Shown: in pieces, positions 61,294 through 64,000 of the stretch
Layout: every line of letters begins with the position of its first letter
How positions within the stretch are numbered: the first letter of the stretch is position 1
Translations under genes and position numbers: made by a program
DNA from: Pycnopodia helianthoides
Lineage: Eukaryota; Echinodermata; Asteroidea; Forcipulatida; Asteriidae
NCBI GenBank assembly: GCA_032158295.1
Contig: CM063258.1
Location: 10,930,583 to 10,994,582 of the forward strand
DNA: 64,000 bases
Direction of reading: 5' to 3'
The notes under the pieces: generated by a model
What the model was told of the DNA's origin: nothing
What the model saw: only the letters and a program-made list of their open reading frames with translations
The model's database searches: none

Positions 61294-63811
61294 CAATAGA
61301 ATAATAATGATTACTGTAAATAGACCAATCTGGAAATGAATGAAACATTTCATCATAGTGATAACAATTATCCATACTTTTCTCTTTGTTTTTGTCCTTG
61401 TCTTTCTTGTGCTTGGAAGATGATGATTTTGAGCCACAGAGGGCGCATGTCAAAAGCTGAAGTAAGAGCGGTGAGACTCCTTCATCAAGGAAGAAACTTG
61501 CTTGCTGGAGGCTGGATAGAACAGCTGAAGAAGAAAGAACAAGAGTGTAACAATCATTCATTCCTCACGACACAAACCACAAGGGAAACTGACTGGGATC
61601 CCCTTAATGGGATGTGACTTTTTATGATAAAATTGCAGGTGGGTAGAGGGGCCAGCATATTAATCTGGAGGTTGTAGGTTCAAGTCCCACTCTAGTCATT
61701 TTTCTTTGTTCAACCCCTAATTGTTTCATAATTCATTTCATCAAATGCATTCCCCGTGTTGCCCTTCATCTTGAAGGAAATCATCTGAGTGGACCACATC
61801 AGAGTCAGTACGAGATCTTCAATGGTCTGTTGATGGAATTTCATTTTGATAAAAAAAATTCATTAGACTAAATTCAGAATACAATACATTACATGACATT
61901 TACTTGTTCGACACGTTGCAGCAACAATCATCAATAAAGTACACAAATGCAATACCAGCAAACTTCCATAAGGGTGAAAAAGAGGAACATTTCAGCTTAG
62001 ATTATTGGTGATTATTAGAAACATGTTTTAAGCAAAAATGCTAACAATATGTGTTATTTCCTGTCCCGTTTGCTTGTTTTTTTTATTACTACAAACTAAA
62101 GCTGGGCTTATACCTCACACGATTCGCAAAAGCTAAGCATATTTTCTTGAGTCACAACAGGAAAAAAGCATGGCGATTGTTACAGGTTGAAAACACACAA
62201 CATATTTACTTTCGCGTAGTATAAAGCAAGCTTTAATTTGCTTAATTTTCCGGTTTTCAAAAATTTTAGCCTTGTCTAGACAGTTCTTACTTTCATCCTT
62301 GTGGCAAAACTTCTGCCAGTTCAAAGTACGAGATGCTGCAATCTCCTGACACGCTTTCAGATGCTCTATCTGTAAAGACAGTCAACAACAAAACAAACTT
62401 AACATTTCAGGCGGTCATTATAAAATACAAACTTAAATATAAGAAAAATAATTTAACATTAACTGATTTCTGCCATTTCCAAACAAATCAACAGAATGAT
62501 TCATTGAATGTAGAATTTCTTTTGATAAACTGCATGATTTTTTTAAACCTGCGCAAACAAACAACTTTATAGTATTACTTTAAAATCTACCTTTTGTAAT
62601 TATTAAGCATGTATTGAAATTAAACACGTGTCGTGGCCGAGCGGATAAGAGCACCGGATTCAAGCTCTGATGTTTCTGTTCAGCAGAGTGTGGGTTCGAG
62701 TCCCAGTCGTGACACTTGTGTCCTTAAGCAAGACACTTAACCATTATTGCTTCGTCCTTCGGATGGGACGTAAAGCCGTTGGTCCAGTGTGTTGTGTAAT
62801 GCACGTAAAAGAACCCAGTGCACTTATCGAAAAGAGAAGGGGTTTGCCCCGGTGTTCCTGGTTTGATTGGCAGCATATTGCGCCACAGCACCTTGTAAAC
62901 CATTACATTGTGCTATGTAAAGGAATAGGTCTCAAACTTCAAAAAGTAGCTCCACATATATACCTTGCAGAAATACTGACTGTTGAAGCGCCTTGAGCGT
63001 CACTGAGTGACGGATATGAGCGCTATATAAGAAGCCACTATTAATTAATTAATTAATACTTCTTTATCAAAGACACCACTGAGAATGTCAGAAACAAGAC
63101 ACAATACATATCAGAGTATAATTTCTTCAAAAGTTCCGTCTGCCTTCAACTTATGGTCATCATCCAATTTTCAATTTCCATTTGCCAATAGACCCCTTGC
63201 ACAACGCGCAGCGTACTCACATGTGTCTATCCTGGGTGTCATTTTGGGTGTCAAAATCGTATACAAACATGCACAAAAGAGAGTTGACACCTAAAATGAC
63301 GCGCATTGTTCGGAGGCGCGTTCTGTGTTGTGTAAGGGGTCTATATAAATCAATAGCTCCCCCTTACATAACGCGAAACGCTACAGGTACGCTGAGGTCA
63401 CGCGCACGTTTTTACGCACAGAGAACAGCTATCGTCCAATGATCTGCCTCCTTTTTGAGGGTGTGACGTCATATGCAATGTGTCTATAGTCCATGTATTT
63501 ACATTCCCTACATAGTCACATCATCACTATGGAACAATCTTCCTCTTCATGTCTATCAAGCTACCTCTACTGACTCATTCACATCTCTCTTAAGGACTGA
63601 CCTTTTGGTTACTTCAGGTTCAAGCGCTTTGAACCGCCAGTAAAAAGCACATTATGAATGTGAGTATTATTATTATAATTACATGTATTATTGTAGAAAA
63701 TGTGAGAATAAAGTGATGTGTTCTAACCAGAGTAATGAGTGTTCATATGGCACAGTGATTGGAGCACTGCTGCTACCATCAAGCTCCAGACCATTCTGAC
63801 TGCAGATTGAT
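23754..63811 (-). CDS. UBR4: E3 ubiquitin-protein ligase UBR4 (p600), C-terminal third, 42 exons, 5' partial
   Basis: Exons 5'->3': 63728-63811 (tentative), 62291-62369, 61378-61524, 60798-60972, 59884-60028, 59044-59129, 58102-58189, 57243-57436, 56538-56777, 55813-55951, 54927-55052, 54377-54499, 53432-53616, 52517-52622, 51195-51377, 50065-50149, 49083-49210, 46663-46870, 44997-45179, 44240-44320, 43066-43237, 42307-42428, 41400-41553, 40664-40707, 40282-40362, 39594-39681, 38667-38748, 37057-37210, 35903-36216, 35319-35391, 34387-34487, 33466-33565, 32796-32924, 32293-32382, 31593-31715, 30615-30748, 29657-29782, 28923-29117, 27981-28205, 26836-27019, 25432-25498, 23754-23818. They encode about 1,870 residues that follow vertebrate UBR4 (about 5,180) nearly block by block to its C-terminus. 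UBR4 is a cytosolic N-degron ligase; its UBR box lies beyond the window. Phases agree except after 63728, before 46870, and at a one-base frameshift near 46730. Confidence 0.95.
24053..24648. repeat. 24-bp minisatellite, about 25 copies
   Basis: The unit ACATACACAAACACACATAC plus ATAA repeats almost without change; a few variants lie at the left end and near 24185-24210 and 24548. Because 24 is a multiple of three, the minus strand stays open in all three frames (Val/Cys/Leu/Met-rich). Those frames are an artefact of the repeat, inside the last intron of UBR4. Confidence 0.95.
24900..25200 (-). mobile_element. Possible Penelope-like or retrozyme remnant with hammerhead motif
   Basis: The minus strand at 24979-24936 has a hammerhead-like core: CTGACGA, a 5-bp stem II (GGTCC with GGATC), GAAA, then AGCT and A, with ATGCCT pairing to AGGCCAT across a one-base bulge. 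Such short-stem-III hammerheads are known in Penelope-like retroelements. No reverse transcriptase is visible nearby, so the element call is tentative and the right boundary is a guess. Confidence 0.4.
25432..29782 (-). CDS. UBR4: UBR4 C-terminal E3 module after the hemiRING (UZI region), five exons
   Basis: Exons 29657-29782, 28923-29117, 27981-28205, 26836-27019 and 25432-25498 encode in order [20 protein letters not shown] and [10 protein letters not shown]; then [18 protein letters not shown] and [16 protein letters not shown]; then [21 protein letters not shown] and [12 protein letters not shown]; then [16 protein letters not shown] and [10 protein letters not shown]; then [10 protein letters not shown]. 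These match the end of vertebrate UBR4. Published work on the UBR4 E3 module places a helical UZI subdomain here that packs against the hemiRING and helps recruit UBE2A/UBE2B; that role is inferred by homology. All phases agree. Confidence 0.93.
25572..25922. mobile_element. Family U element, left end missing
   Basis: It matches 17937-18315 from AATTGTTAGCATAAAAAC to GTGTCCAGTGTCT, including the central GAGACCTCACG palindrome, but the first 35 or so bases are absent. The right end abuts TTAA at 25923. It lies in a UBR4 intron. Confidence 0.75.
26625..26785 (-). repeat. SINE-like repeat fragment
   Basis: On the minus strand it contains GGTTCGAATCCCACCTCAG, a B-box-like sequence, then TGGGTTTGTCAGTCCCTACT and GTTTTCCTCCCACATCTAAA. 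This is the same family as 39722-39970 and 60510-60762. It sits in the intron after UBR4 exon 26836-27019. Confidence 0.65.
28220..28410. repeat. Tandem duplication beside a UBR4 splice acceptor
   Basis: Two copies, period about 103 bp, begin AGGTCAAAGGTTAAAAACAC and contain AGAGGGCGCCATTCAATG and ATAGATACAATTT-like text. The first copy starts 15 bases from the acceptor of the exon ending at 28205, so the duplicated unit includes acceptor-side intron sequence. Confidence 0.88.
30210..30500 (-). repeat. tRNA-core repeat, copy 2 (core 30284-30355)
   Basis: On the minus strand the core starts GGGCTAGATAGCTCAGGTGG, and its B-box-like region is degraded (CAGAATCAAGTCCCG). Flanks match the family: GGTTGTATTGTAAACTTGGG and GGGAGACCGCCAACATAGGG upstream, and TTTCTTTGTACAGCCC and CTTGTGGTTTATT downstream. 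It lies in the intron between UBR4 exons 30615-30748 and 29657-29782. Confidence 0.7.
30615..31715 (-). CDS. UBR4: UBR4 hemiRING catalytic segment, two exons
   Basis: Exon 31593-31715 encodes [20 protein letters not shown], then [18 protein letters not shown]. Exon 30615-30748 encodes [15 protein letters not shown], then [20 protein letters not shown]. CxxC (CCIC) and the [10 protein letters not shown] segment supply candidate zinc ligands. Vertebrate UBR4 has the same arrangement, described as a hemiRING that binds one zinc and engages UBE2A/UBE2B. Both junctions are phase 0 or in agreement. The first exon is flanked by minisatellites on both sides (31083-31570 and 31766-32292). Confidence 0.95.
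30893..31072. mobile_element. GGGCCC inverted-repeat element
   Basis: The ends are GGGCCCAATTTCATAGAGCT and GCAGCTCTATGAAAGTGGGC. It is one of a cluster of family copies in UBR4 introns (33207-33364, 34571-34725, 36424-36614, 45361-45750). Confidence 0.75.
31083..31570. repeat. Degenerate GCTAACCAGC minisatellite
   Basis: Short variants of CCAGCTAACCAGCAA recur irregularly across about 490 bp, ending in a pure GCCA run at 31544-31565. It fills most of the intron between the two hemiRING exons and stops about 23 bases from the donor of exon 31593-31715. Confidence 0.85.
31766..32292. repeat. 55-bp minisatellite carrying a splice donor in each unit
   Basis: Nine units with period 55 (plus strand CATTGATTCTGATTCCTGTA followed by TGTACTTACTGACATC) run directly into the end of UBR4 exon 32293-32382. 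On the minus strand each unit reads GAGATGTCA then GTAAGTACATACAGG. The true exon end reads GGGATGTCC then GTAAGTACATACAGG. The unit therefore contains a copy of the real 5' splice site and the last exon bases. Confidence 0.95.
32293..34487 (-). CDS. UBR4: UBR4 region before the hemiRING, four exons
   Basis: Exons 34387-34487, 33466-33565, 32796-32924 and 32293-32382 encode [59 protein letters not shown]; and [20 protein letters not shown]. All match vertebrate UBR4, and phases agree. The last exon is a basic helix leading into the E3 module; its donor is the one copied in the adjacent minisatellite. Confidence 0.94.
33207..33880. mobile_element. Two GGGCCC-family elements (33207-33364 and 33649-33880)
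   Basis: The first has ends GAGCCCAATTTCATAGAGCT and GCAGCTCGATGAAATTGGGC. The second is a variant with ends GAGCCCAATTTCATGGCTCT and AGCAGAGCCATGATATTGGG. UBR4 exon 33466-33565 lies between them, so each occupies a neighbouring intron. Confidence 0.7.
34571..34725. mobile_element. GGGCCC inverted-repeat element, short intact copy
   Basis: The ends are GGGCCCAATTTCATAGAGCT and GCAGCTCTATGAAATTGGGC, with a 110-bp interior. It shows the uninterrupted TGCTTAAGCAGCTC junction that is split by an insertion in the 5846-6428 copy. Confidence 0.78.
35319..39681 (-). CDS. UBR4: UBR4 segment: acidic stretch and armadillo-like helices, five exons
   Basis: Exons 39594-39681 ([20 protein letters not shown]), 38667-38748 ([20 protein letters not shown]), 37057-37210 ([28 protein letters not shown]), 35903-36216 ([42 protein letters not shown]) and 35319-35391 ([15 protein letters not shown]) join in phase and match vertebrate UBR4. 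The Leu-rich helical pairs suggest armadillo-like scaffold. An exon-like stretch at 37323-37381 was excluded because its phase does not fit. Confidence 0.94.
36424..36614. mobile_element. GGGCCC inverted-repeat element
   Basis: The ends are GGGCCCAATTTCATAGAGCT and GCAGCTCTAAGAAATTGGGC. It lies in a UBR4 intron, with family-typical internal text (GCTAAGCAGAAATAAGCAGG). Confidence 0.78.
38175..38440 (-). repeat. tRNA-core repeat, copy 3 (core 38245-38317)
   Basis: On the minus strand the core runs from AGGCTAGTTAGCTCAGTTGG to GGTTCAAATCCCGCTCTTGT. Family flanks are present on both sides (GGGAGACCACCAACAAAAGG upstream, TTTCTTTGTTCACCC and GTTTCCCTGGTGGTTTG downstream). Confidence 0.7.
39722..39970 (+). 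repeat. tRNA-derived SINE-like repeat
   Basis: It contains GTTGGCTCAGTGGTATC and CAGTTTGATTCCCAC, resembling pol III A and B boxes, then the family body GTTTTCCTCCTACATCTAAA and tail CCTTGGTTTCATTACCAGAA. It lies in a UBR4 intron between 39681 and 40282. Confidence 0.65.
39946..40118 (+). repeat. 85-bp tandem duplication
   Basis: Two nearly identical copies start TTTCATTACCAGAAAGACAT and contain ATATATCCAGGGATG and GTGCACCGAATGCAGG. The first copy overlaps the tail of the SINE-like repeat, so the duplication happened after that insertion. Confidence 0.9.
40282..45179 (-). CDS. UBR4: UBR4 segment with seven exons (44997-45179 to 40282-40362)
   Basis: Exons 44997-45179 ([36 protein letters not shown]), 44240-44320 ([20 protein letters not shown]), 43066-43237 ([20 protein letters not shown]), 42307-42428 ([17 protein letters not shown]), 41400-41553 ([26 protein letters not shown]), 40664-40707 ([14 protein letters not shown]) and 40282-40362 ([16 protein letters not shown]) follow vertebrate UBR4 closely. 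The 44240/43237 junction needs the second of two AG acceptors and loses one residue relative to vertebrates, so that boundary may be off by two bases. Confidence 0.93.
40485..40655 (+). repeat. 53-bp tandem repeat, three copies
   Basis: The unit contains CAACCAATCAGAATGTCTG and CTAGGTCATGAACATCTGA. The array ends about 9 bases from the donor of UBR4 exon 40664-40707. Confidence 0.9.
41868..42042 (-). repeat. 12-bp GGAGCCCAAGCC minisatellite
   Basis: Variants of GAGCCCAATCCG and GAGCCCAAGCCA repeat in register. The minus strand reads through as Gly-Leu-Gly-Ser repeats, and another frame as Leu/Trp-rich. It lies in a UBR4 intron with no splice evidence that it is translated. Confidence 0.9.
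42687..42855 (+). repeat. tRNA-headed SINE-like repeat
   Basis: The head has GATGGTCTAGTGGTAAGAC (A-box-like) and GAGTTCCAATCCCACC (B-box-like), followed by a non-tRNA body ending near TATTAAAATTGA. The mutated B box and lack of a folded anticodon arm argue against a functional tRNA. Confidence 0.65.
45361..46112. mobile_element. Three adjacent GGGCCC-family elements
   Basis: Copies at about 45361-45554 and 45559-45750 lie head to tail; a diverged third copy (GCCCAATTTCATAAAGCTGT to ACAGCTTTATGAAAT) spans 45890-46112. All are in the intron between UBR4 exons 46663-46870 and 44997-45179. Confidence 0.72.
46663..46870 (-). CDS. UBR4: UBR4 exon with an apparent one-base deletion
   Basis: One frame reads [18 protein letters not shown] and [11 protein letters not shown]; the next frame then reads [20 protein letters not shown] up to the donor. 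Vertebrate UBR4 is continuous here (TEKY, WRWKQ, NWLRQVLFTP, AARQAACTIVEAL). The switch falls at 46731-46728, beside a TTTT run on the minus strand (46727-46724); one extra base restores a homologous reading. As written, frame 1 meets a stop at the donor (AAG TAA). The exon needs one incoming base (phase 1), whereas exon 49083-49210 ends in phase 0, so an exon between them is probably missing. Confidence 0.85.
46931..47276. mobile_element. Inverted-repeat element with a 20-bp-arm hairpin
   Basis: The ends TATACCTCATACATATTCAT and TGAATATGTCTGAGGTATA are inverted. Inside, 47058-47104 is a hairpin whose arms ACAAGTAGACTGTCGCCCGG pair perfectly across a short loop. A second partial copy of the left end is at 54537-54610. 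Confidence 0.75.
47280..47447. mobile_element. Foldback element with long hairpin
   Basis: The outer ends ACAAATATAACATGGTTT and AAACCATGTTATATTTGT are inverted. The inner arms at 47332-47357 and 47371-47396 (TATTGGAAGTTGACAAACTA and its complement) pair with a loop of about 13 bases rich in CG. Confidence 0.8.
47891..48059. mobile_element. Foldback element
   Basis: The ends GGGAATAAAAGAG and CTCTTTTATTCCC are inverted; inner arms GTGCCATAAAGG and CCTTTATGGCAC (47943-47996) also pair. It is the third such element in one UBR4 intron. The open frame crossing it (47964-48368) has no recognisable domain. Confidence 0.75.
48905..49078 (+). repeat. Tandem repeat, about 62-bp unit, three copies
   Basis: Units share GGTAATATTGTGGTAATATC, GTAAGCATGTTGGT and ATGATTGAATCAACCATAGC. 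The array ends 5 bases from UBR4 exon 49083-49210 and so occupies the first bases of the following intron. Confidence 0.88.
49083..52622 (-). CDS. UBR4: UBR4 segment, four exons (52517-52622 to 49083-49210)
   Basis: Exons 52517-52622 ([20 protein letters not shown]), 51195-51377 ([38 protein letters not shown]), 50065-50149 ([16 protein letters not shown]) and 49083-49210 ([31 protein letters not shown]) match vertebrate UBR4 (YGCASAVTEHC, EVRQLMCLLTRDNPEAT, DSCWELRLRC, PPAPTSKKNK). Phases agree throughout. Confidence 0.94.
49370..49660 (-). repeat. tRNA-core repeat, copy 4 (core 49401-49472)
   Basis: On the minus strand the core reads GGGCTAGATAGCTCAGTTGG to GGTTCAAATCCTGCTCTAGT. Family flanks upstream include GGTTGTATCGTAAACTTGGG and downstream TTTCTTTGTTCAACCCCAAA. 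This is one of the best preserved copies. Confidence 0.75.
50193..50561. mobile_element. Family U element, reverse orientation
   Basis: The ends AGACACTGGACACCTTTGGT and ACCAATAGTGTCCAGTGCCT are flanked by TTAA (50189-50192 and 50562-50565). The central GAGACCTCACG palindrome is present at about 50379-50400. It begins 44 bases upstream of the UBR4 acceptor at 50149, so it probably overlaps branch-point territory. Confidence 0.78.
51592..51698. mobile_element. Short inverted-repeat element
   Basis: ATCTTTGATGAAA at the left and TTTCATCAAAGAT at the right enclose about 75 bp with GTGCACG motifs. A related end occurs near 56177-56192 (ATCTTTGATGAAACATTGG). UBR4 intron, non-coding. Confidence 0.55.
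52945..53350 (+). repeat. tRNA(Leu/Ser)-headed SINE, copy 1
   Basis: The head GTCGTGGCCGAGCGGTCAAG (A-box-like) and GGGTTTGGGTCCCAG (degraded B box) is followed by a conserved body (CTTCGTCCTTCGGATGGGAC, GTAAAGCCGTTGGTCC). The end is GCGCTTTGAGATGCCCG near a TTATTA-rich tail. It is shared with 62626-63055. Confidence 0.8.
53432..55052 (-). CDS. UBR4: UBR4 segment, three exons (54927-55052 to 53432-53616)
   Basis: Exons 54927-55052 ([20 protein letters not shown]), 54377-54499 ([20 protein letters not shown]) and 53432-53616 ([18 protein letters not shown], then a Ser/Pro/Thr-rich linker) match vertebrate UBR4 ([49 protein letters not shown]). The linker differs freely, as it does between vertebrates and invertebrates generally. 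Confidence 0.93.
55180..55560 (+). repeat. SINE-end-like repeat (AATAATAATA, TTTATATAGCGCC)
   Basis: AATAATAATAACAACTGTAT and TTATATAGCGCCTAACACC resemble widespread invertebrate SINE/LINE 3' ends; related text is at 18320-18500, 37735-37800 and 29825-29880. The right boundary is uncertain. It occupies a UBR4 intron. Confidence 0.4.
55813..56777 (-). CDS. UBR4: UBR4 Cys-rich zinc-binding region, two exons
   Basis: Exon 56538-56777 encodes a beta-rich lead ([20 protein letters not shown]) and then [20 protein letters not shown] and [12 protein letters not shown]. Exon 55813-55951 encodes [20 protein letters not shown] and [13 protein letters not shown]. Several CxxC pairs (CPRC, CGNC, CHKC, CNSC) are typical of zinc ribbons, and the whole segment is nearly identical to vertebrate UBR4. 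It is among the most conserved parts of the protein in this window. Confidence 0.96.
57243..59129 (-). CDS. UBR4: UBR4 segment with beta-sandwich-like fold, three exons
   Basis: Exons 59044-59129 ([18 protein letters not shown]), 58102-58189 ([20 protein letters not shown]) and 57243-57436 ([40 protein letters not shown]) match vertebrate UBR4 ([40 protein letters not shown]). Alternating hydrophobic strands suggest a beta-sandwich leading into the Cys-rich region. Confidence 0.95.
57920..58090 (+). repeat. tRNA-core repeat, copy 5 (core 58013-58087)
   Basis: In plus orientation: GGGTGTGATCCTTGGTTACA, GGGAGACCGCCAACATAGGG, then the core GCTAGATTGCTCAGTTGGTA. It ends next to the donor of UBR4 exon 58102-58189, whose intron boundary is at 58101, so its downstream flank is truncated. 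Confidence 0.65.
59884..60972 (-). CDS. UBR4: UBR4 segment, two exons
   Basis: Exons 60798-60972 ([40 protein letters not shown]) and 59884-60028 ([36 protein letters not shown]) match vertebrate UBR4 ([42 protein letters not shown]). Junction phases agree. Confidence 0.94.
60100..60225 (+). repeat. Dispersed repeat with degenerate hammerhead-like text
   Basis: GAATTAGCTGTTGCAAACTG, ACCAACCAAAAGGACCT and GACCCTAGCAGAGTCTTTCT are shared with 15898-16015 and, in reverse, 29285-29400. The reverse strand shows GACTCTGCTAGGGTCGAAAA, a stem-loop followed by GAAA as in Penelope-linked hammerheads, but the CTGANGA half is missing. Confidence 0.5.
60510..60762 (+). repeat. tRNA-derived SINE-like repeat
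   Basis: The B-box-like GGTTCGAATCCCTCC is followed by GGATTGGGTTTTCAGTCCCT, GGGTTTTCCTCCCACATTTA and a tail CCTTGGCTTCACAACC. It is the same family as 1945-2460, 26625-26785 and 39722-39970. Confidence 0.65.
61256..61291. repeat. CA microsatellite
   Basis: A pure CA dinucleotide run of about 17 units in a UBR4 intron. Open frames crossing it on both strands are artefacts. Confidence 0.95.
61378..62369 (-). CDS. UBR4: UBR4 segment, two exons
   Basis: Exons 62291-62369 ([26 protein letters not shown]) and 61378-61524 ([28 protein letters not shown], then a Ser/Lys-rich [12 protein letters not shown] linker) join in phase and match vertebrate UBR4 (NWQKFC, KDESVLYFLLQVSFLVDEGV, LLSCALCGSK). 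An exon-like stretch between them (about 61741-61826) was excluded on phase. Confidence 0.93.
61565..61740 (+). repeat. tRNA-core repeat, copy 6, truncated
   Basis: It has only the second half of the core (AATCTGGAGGTTGTAGGTTC, AAGTCCCACTCTAGTC) with the downstream TTTCTTTGTTCAACCCCTAA; the left part is rearranged (CACAAGGGAAACTGACTGGG). It lies in the intron between UBR4 exons 62291-62369 and 61378-61524. Confidence 0.55.
62626..63055 (+). repeat. tRNA(Leu/Ser)-headed SINE, copy 2
   Basis: The head is TGTCGTGGCCGAGCGGATAA, with an intact B box GGGTTCGAGTCCCAG. Body (CCTTAAGCAAGACACTTAAC, CTTCGTCCTTCGGATGGGAC) and end (GAGCGCTATATAAGAAGCC) are followed by a pure ATTA tail at about 63040-63057. 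The intact boxes and clean tail make this the youngest-looking copy. Confidence 0.85.
63189..63345. mobile_element. Inverted-repeat element
   Basis: TAGACCCCTTGCACAA at the left and TTGTGTAAGGGGTCTA at the right are inverted, with inner GGTGTCATTTTGGGTGTC and a partly matching GACACCTAAAATGACGC. It falls in the tentative first UBR4 intron. Confidence 0.7.
63728..63811 (-). CDS. UBR4: Tentative UBR4 exon
   Basis: The acceptor TGATTCTAG and donor TGGTTAGA bound a frame reading [20 protein letters not shown], then PYEHSLL. It is placed as expected for UBR4 and reads like conserved coding sequence. However, it ends in phase 2 while the next recognised exon (62369) starts in phase 0. Either a small exon between them was missed or a boundary is wrong. 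Confidence 0.45.
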
Positions 63812-63849
63812 CTAGAATCAAAAACAAAATATTGGATCATTCAAAATTA

Positions 63850-63985
63850 TATACTGGTTCATAGTTCATATCAAGGTTCAAAGATACTGGGTCATAGTTC
63901 ATATCAAGGTTCAAAATACTGGGTCATAGTTCATATCAAGGTTCAAAATACTGGGTCATAGTTCATGTCAAGGTTTAAAGTTCAT
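63850..63985 (+). repeat. 33-bp tandem repeat, about four copies
   Basis: The unit is ACTGGGTCATAGTTCATATC followed by AAGGTTCAAAAT, with small variations. It continues to near the window edge. Confidence 0.85.
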
Positions 63986-64000
63986 GAAACACAGAGCAAG

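Noticed and set aside
61741..61826. Open minus-strand stretch with acceptor ([15 protein letters not shown]) between two UBR4 exons
   Set aside because: The previous exon ends in phase 1 and joins this stretch to an immediate stop; skipping it gives the expected UBR4 sequence.

Overview
The window is animal nuclear DNA: AT-rich, with short exons bounded by GT/AG introns and a dense load of short inverted-repeat elements, tRNA-derived repeats and minisatellites. The two recognisable proteins are animal housekeeping proteins, and the repeat style suggests an invertebrate deuterostome. An echinoderm, perhaps a sea star, is my best guess, but nothing in the sequence proves it.

Three protein genes are supported. 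(1) Positions 1-3492, minus strand: the first five exons of a gene that runs off the left edge. All exon phases agree; the peptide looks like the start of a FERM domain, but I cannot name the gene. (2) Positions 3794-13363, plus strand: a complete six-exon gene for a 273-residue 1-acylglycerol-3-phosphate acyltransferase of the AGPAT1/2 type. Its start faces that of gene 1 across about 300 bp, so the two probably share a bidirectional promoter. (3) Positions 23754-63811, minus strand: 42 exons (about 1,870 codons) of the C-terminal third of the giant E3 ubiquitin ligase UBR4, including the Cys-rich zinc region, the hemiRING E3 module and the natural stop. The 5' part of UBR4, including the UBR box, lies beyond the right edge. 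AGPAT1 and UBR4 converge, with about 10 kb of repeat-rich, apparently gene-free DNA between them.

The introns are full of mobile-element debris. There are several families of short inverted-repeat elements, some flanked by TTAA and one nested inside another. There is also a family with a tRNA-like core flanked on both sides by conserved sequence, several tRNA-headed SINE-like repeats, and a hammerhead-ribozyme-like motif. The most unusual structure is a 55-bp minisatellite in UBR4 whose unit is built from a real splice donor, so nine extra GTAAGT sites follow the true one next to the hemiRING exon. One UBR4 exon has an apparent one-base deletion, and the intron before it seems to lack an expected exon.

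The genes do not form a pathway: one makes phosphatidic acid at the ER, one is a ubiquitin ligase, one is unidentified. I see no operons, CRISPR arrays, rRNA genes or convincing functional tRNA genes, and no multi-gene novel system.
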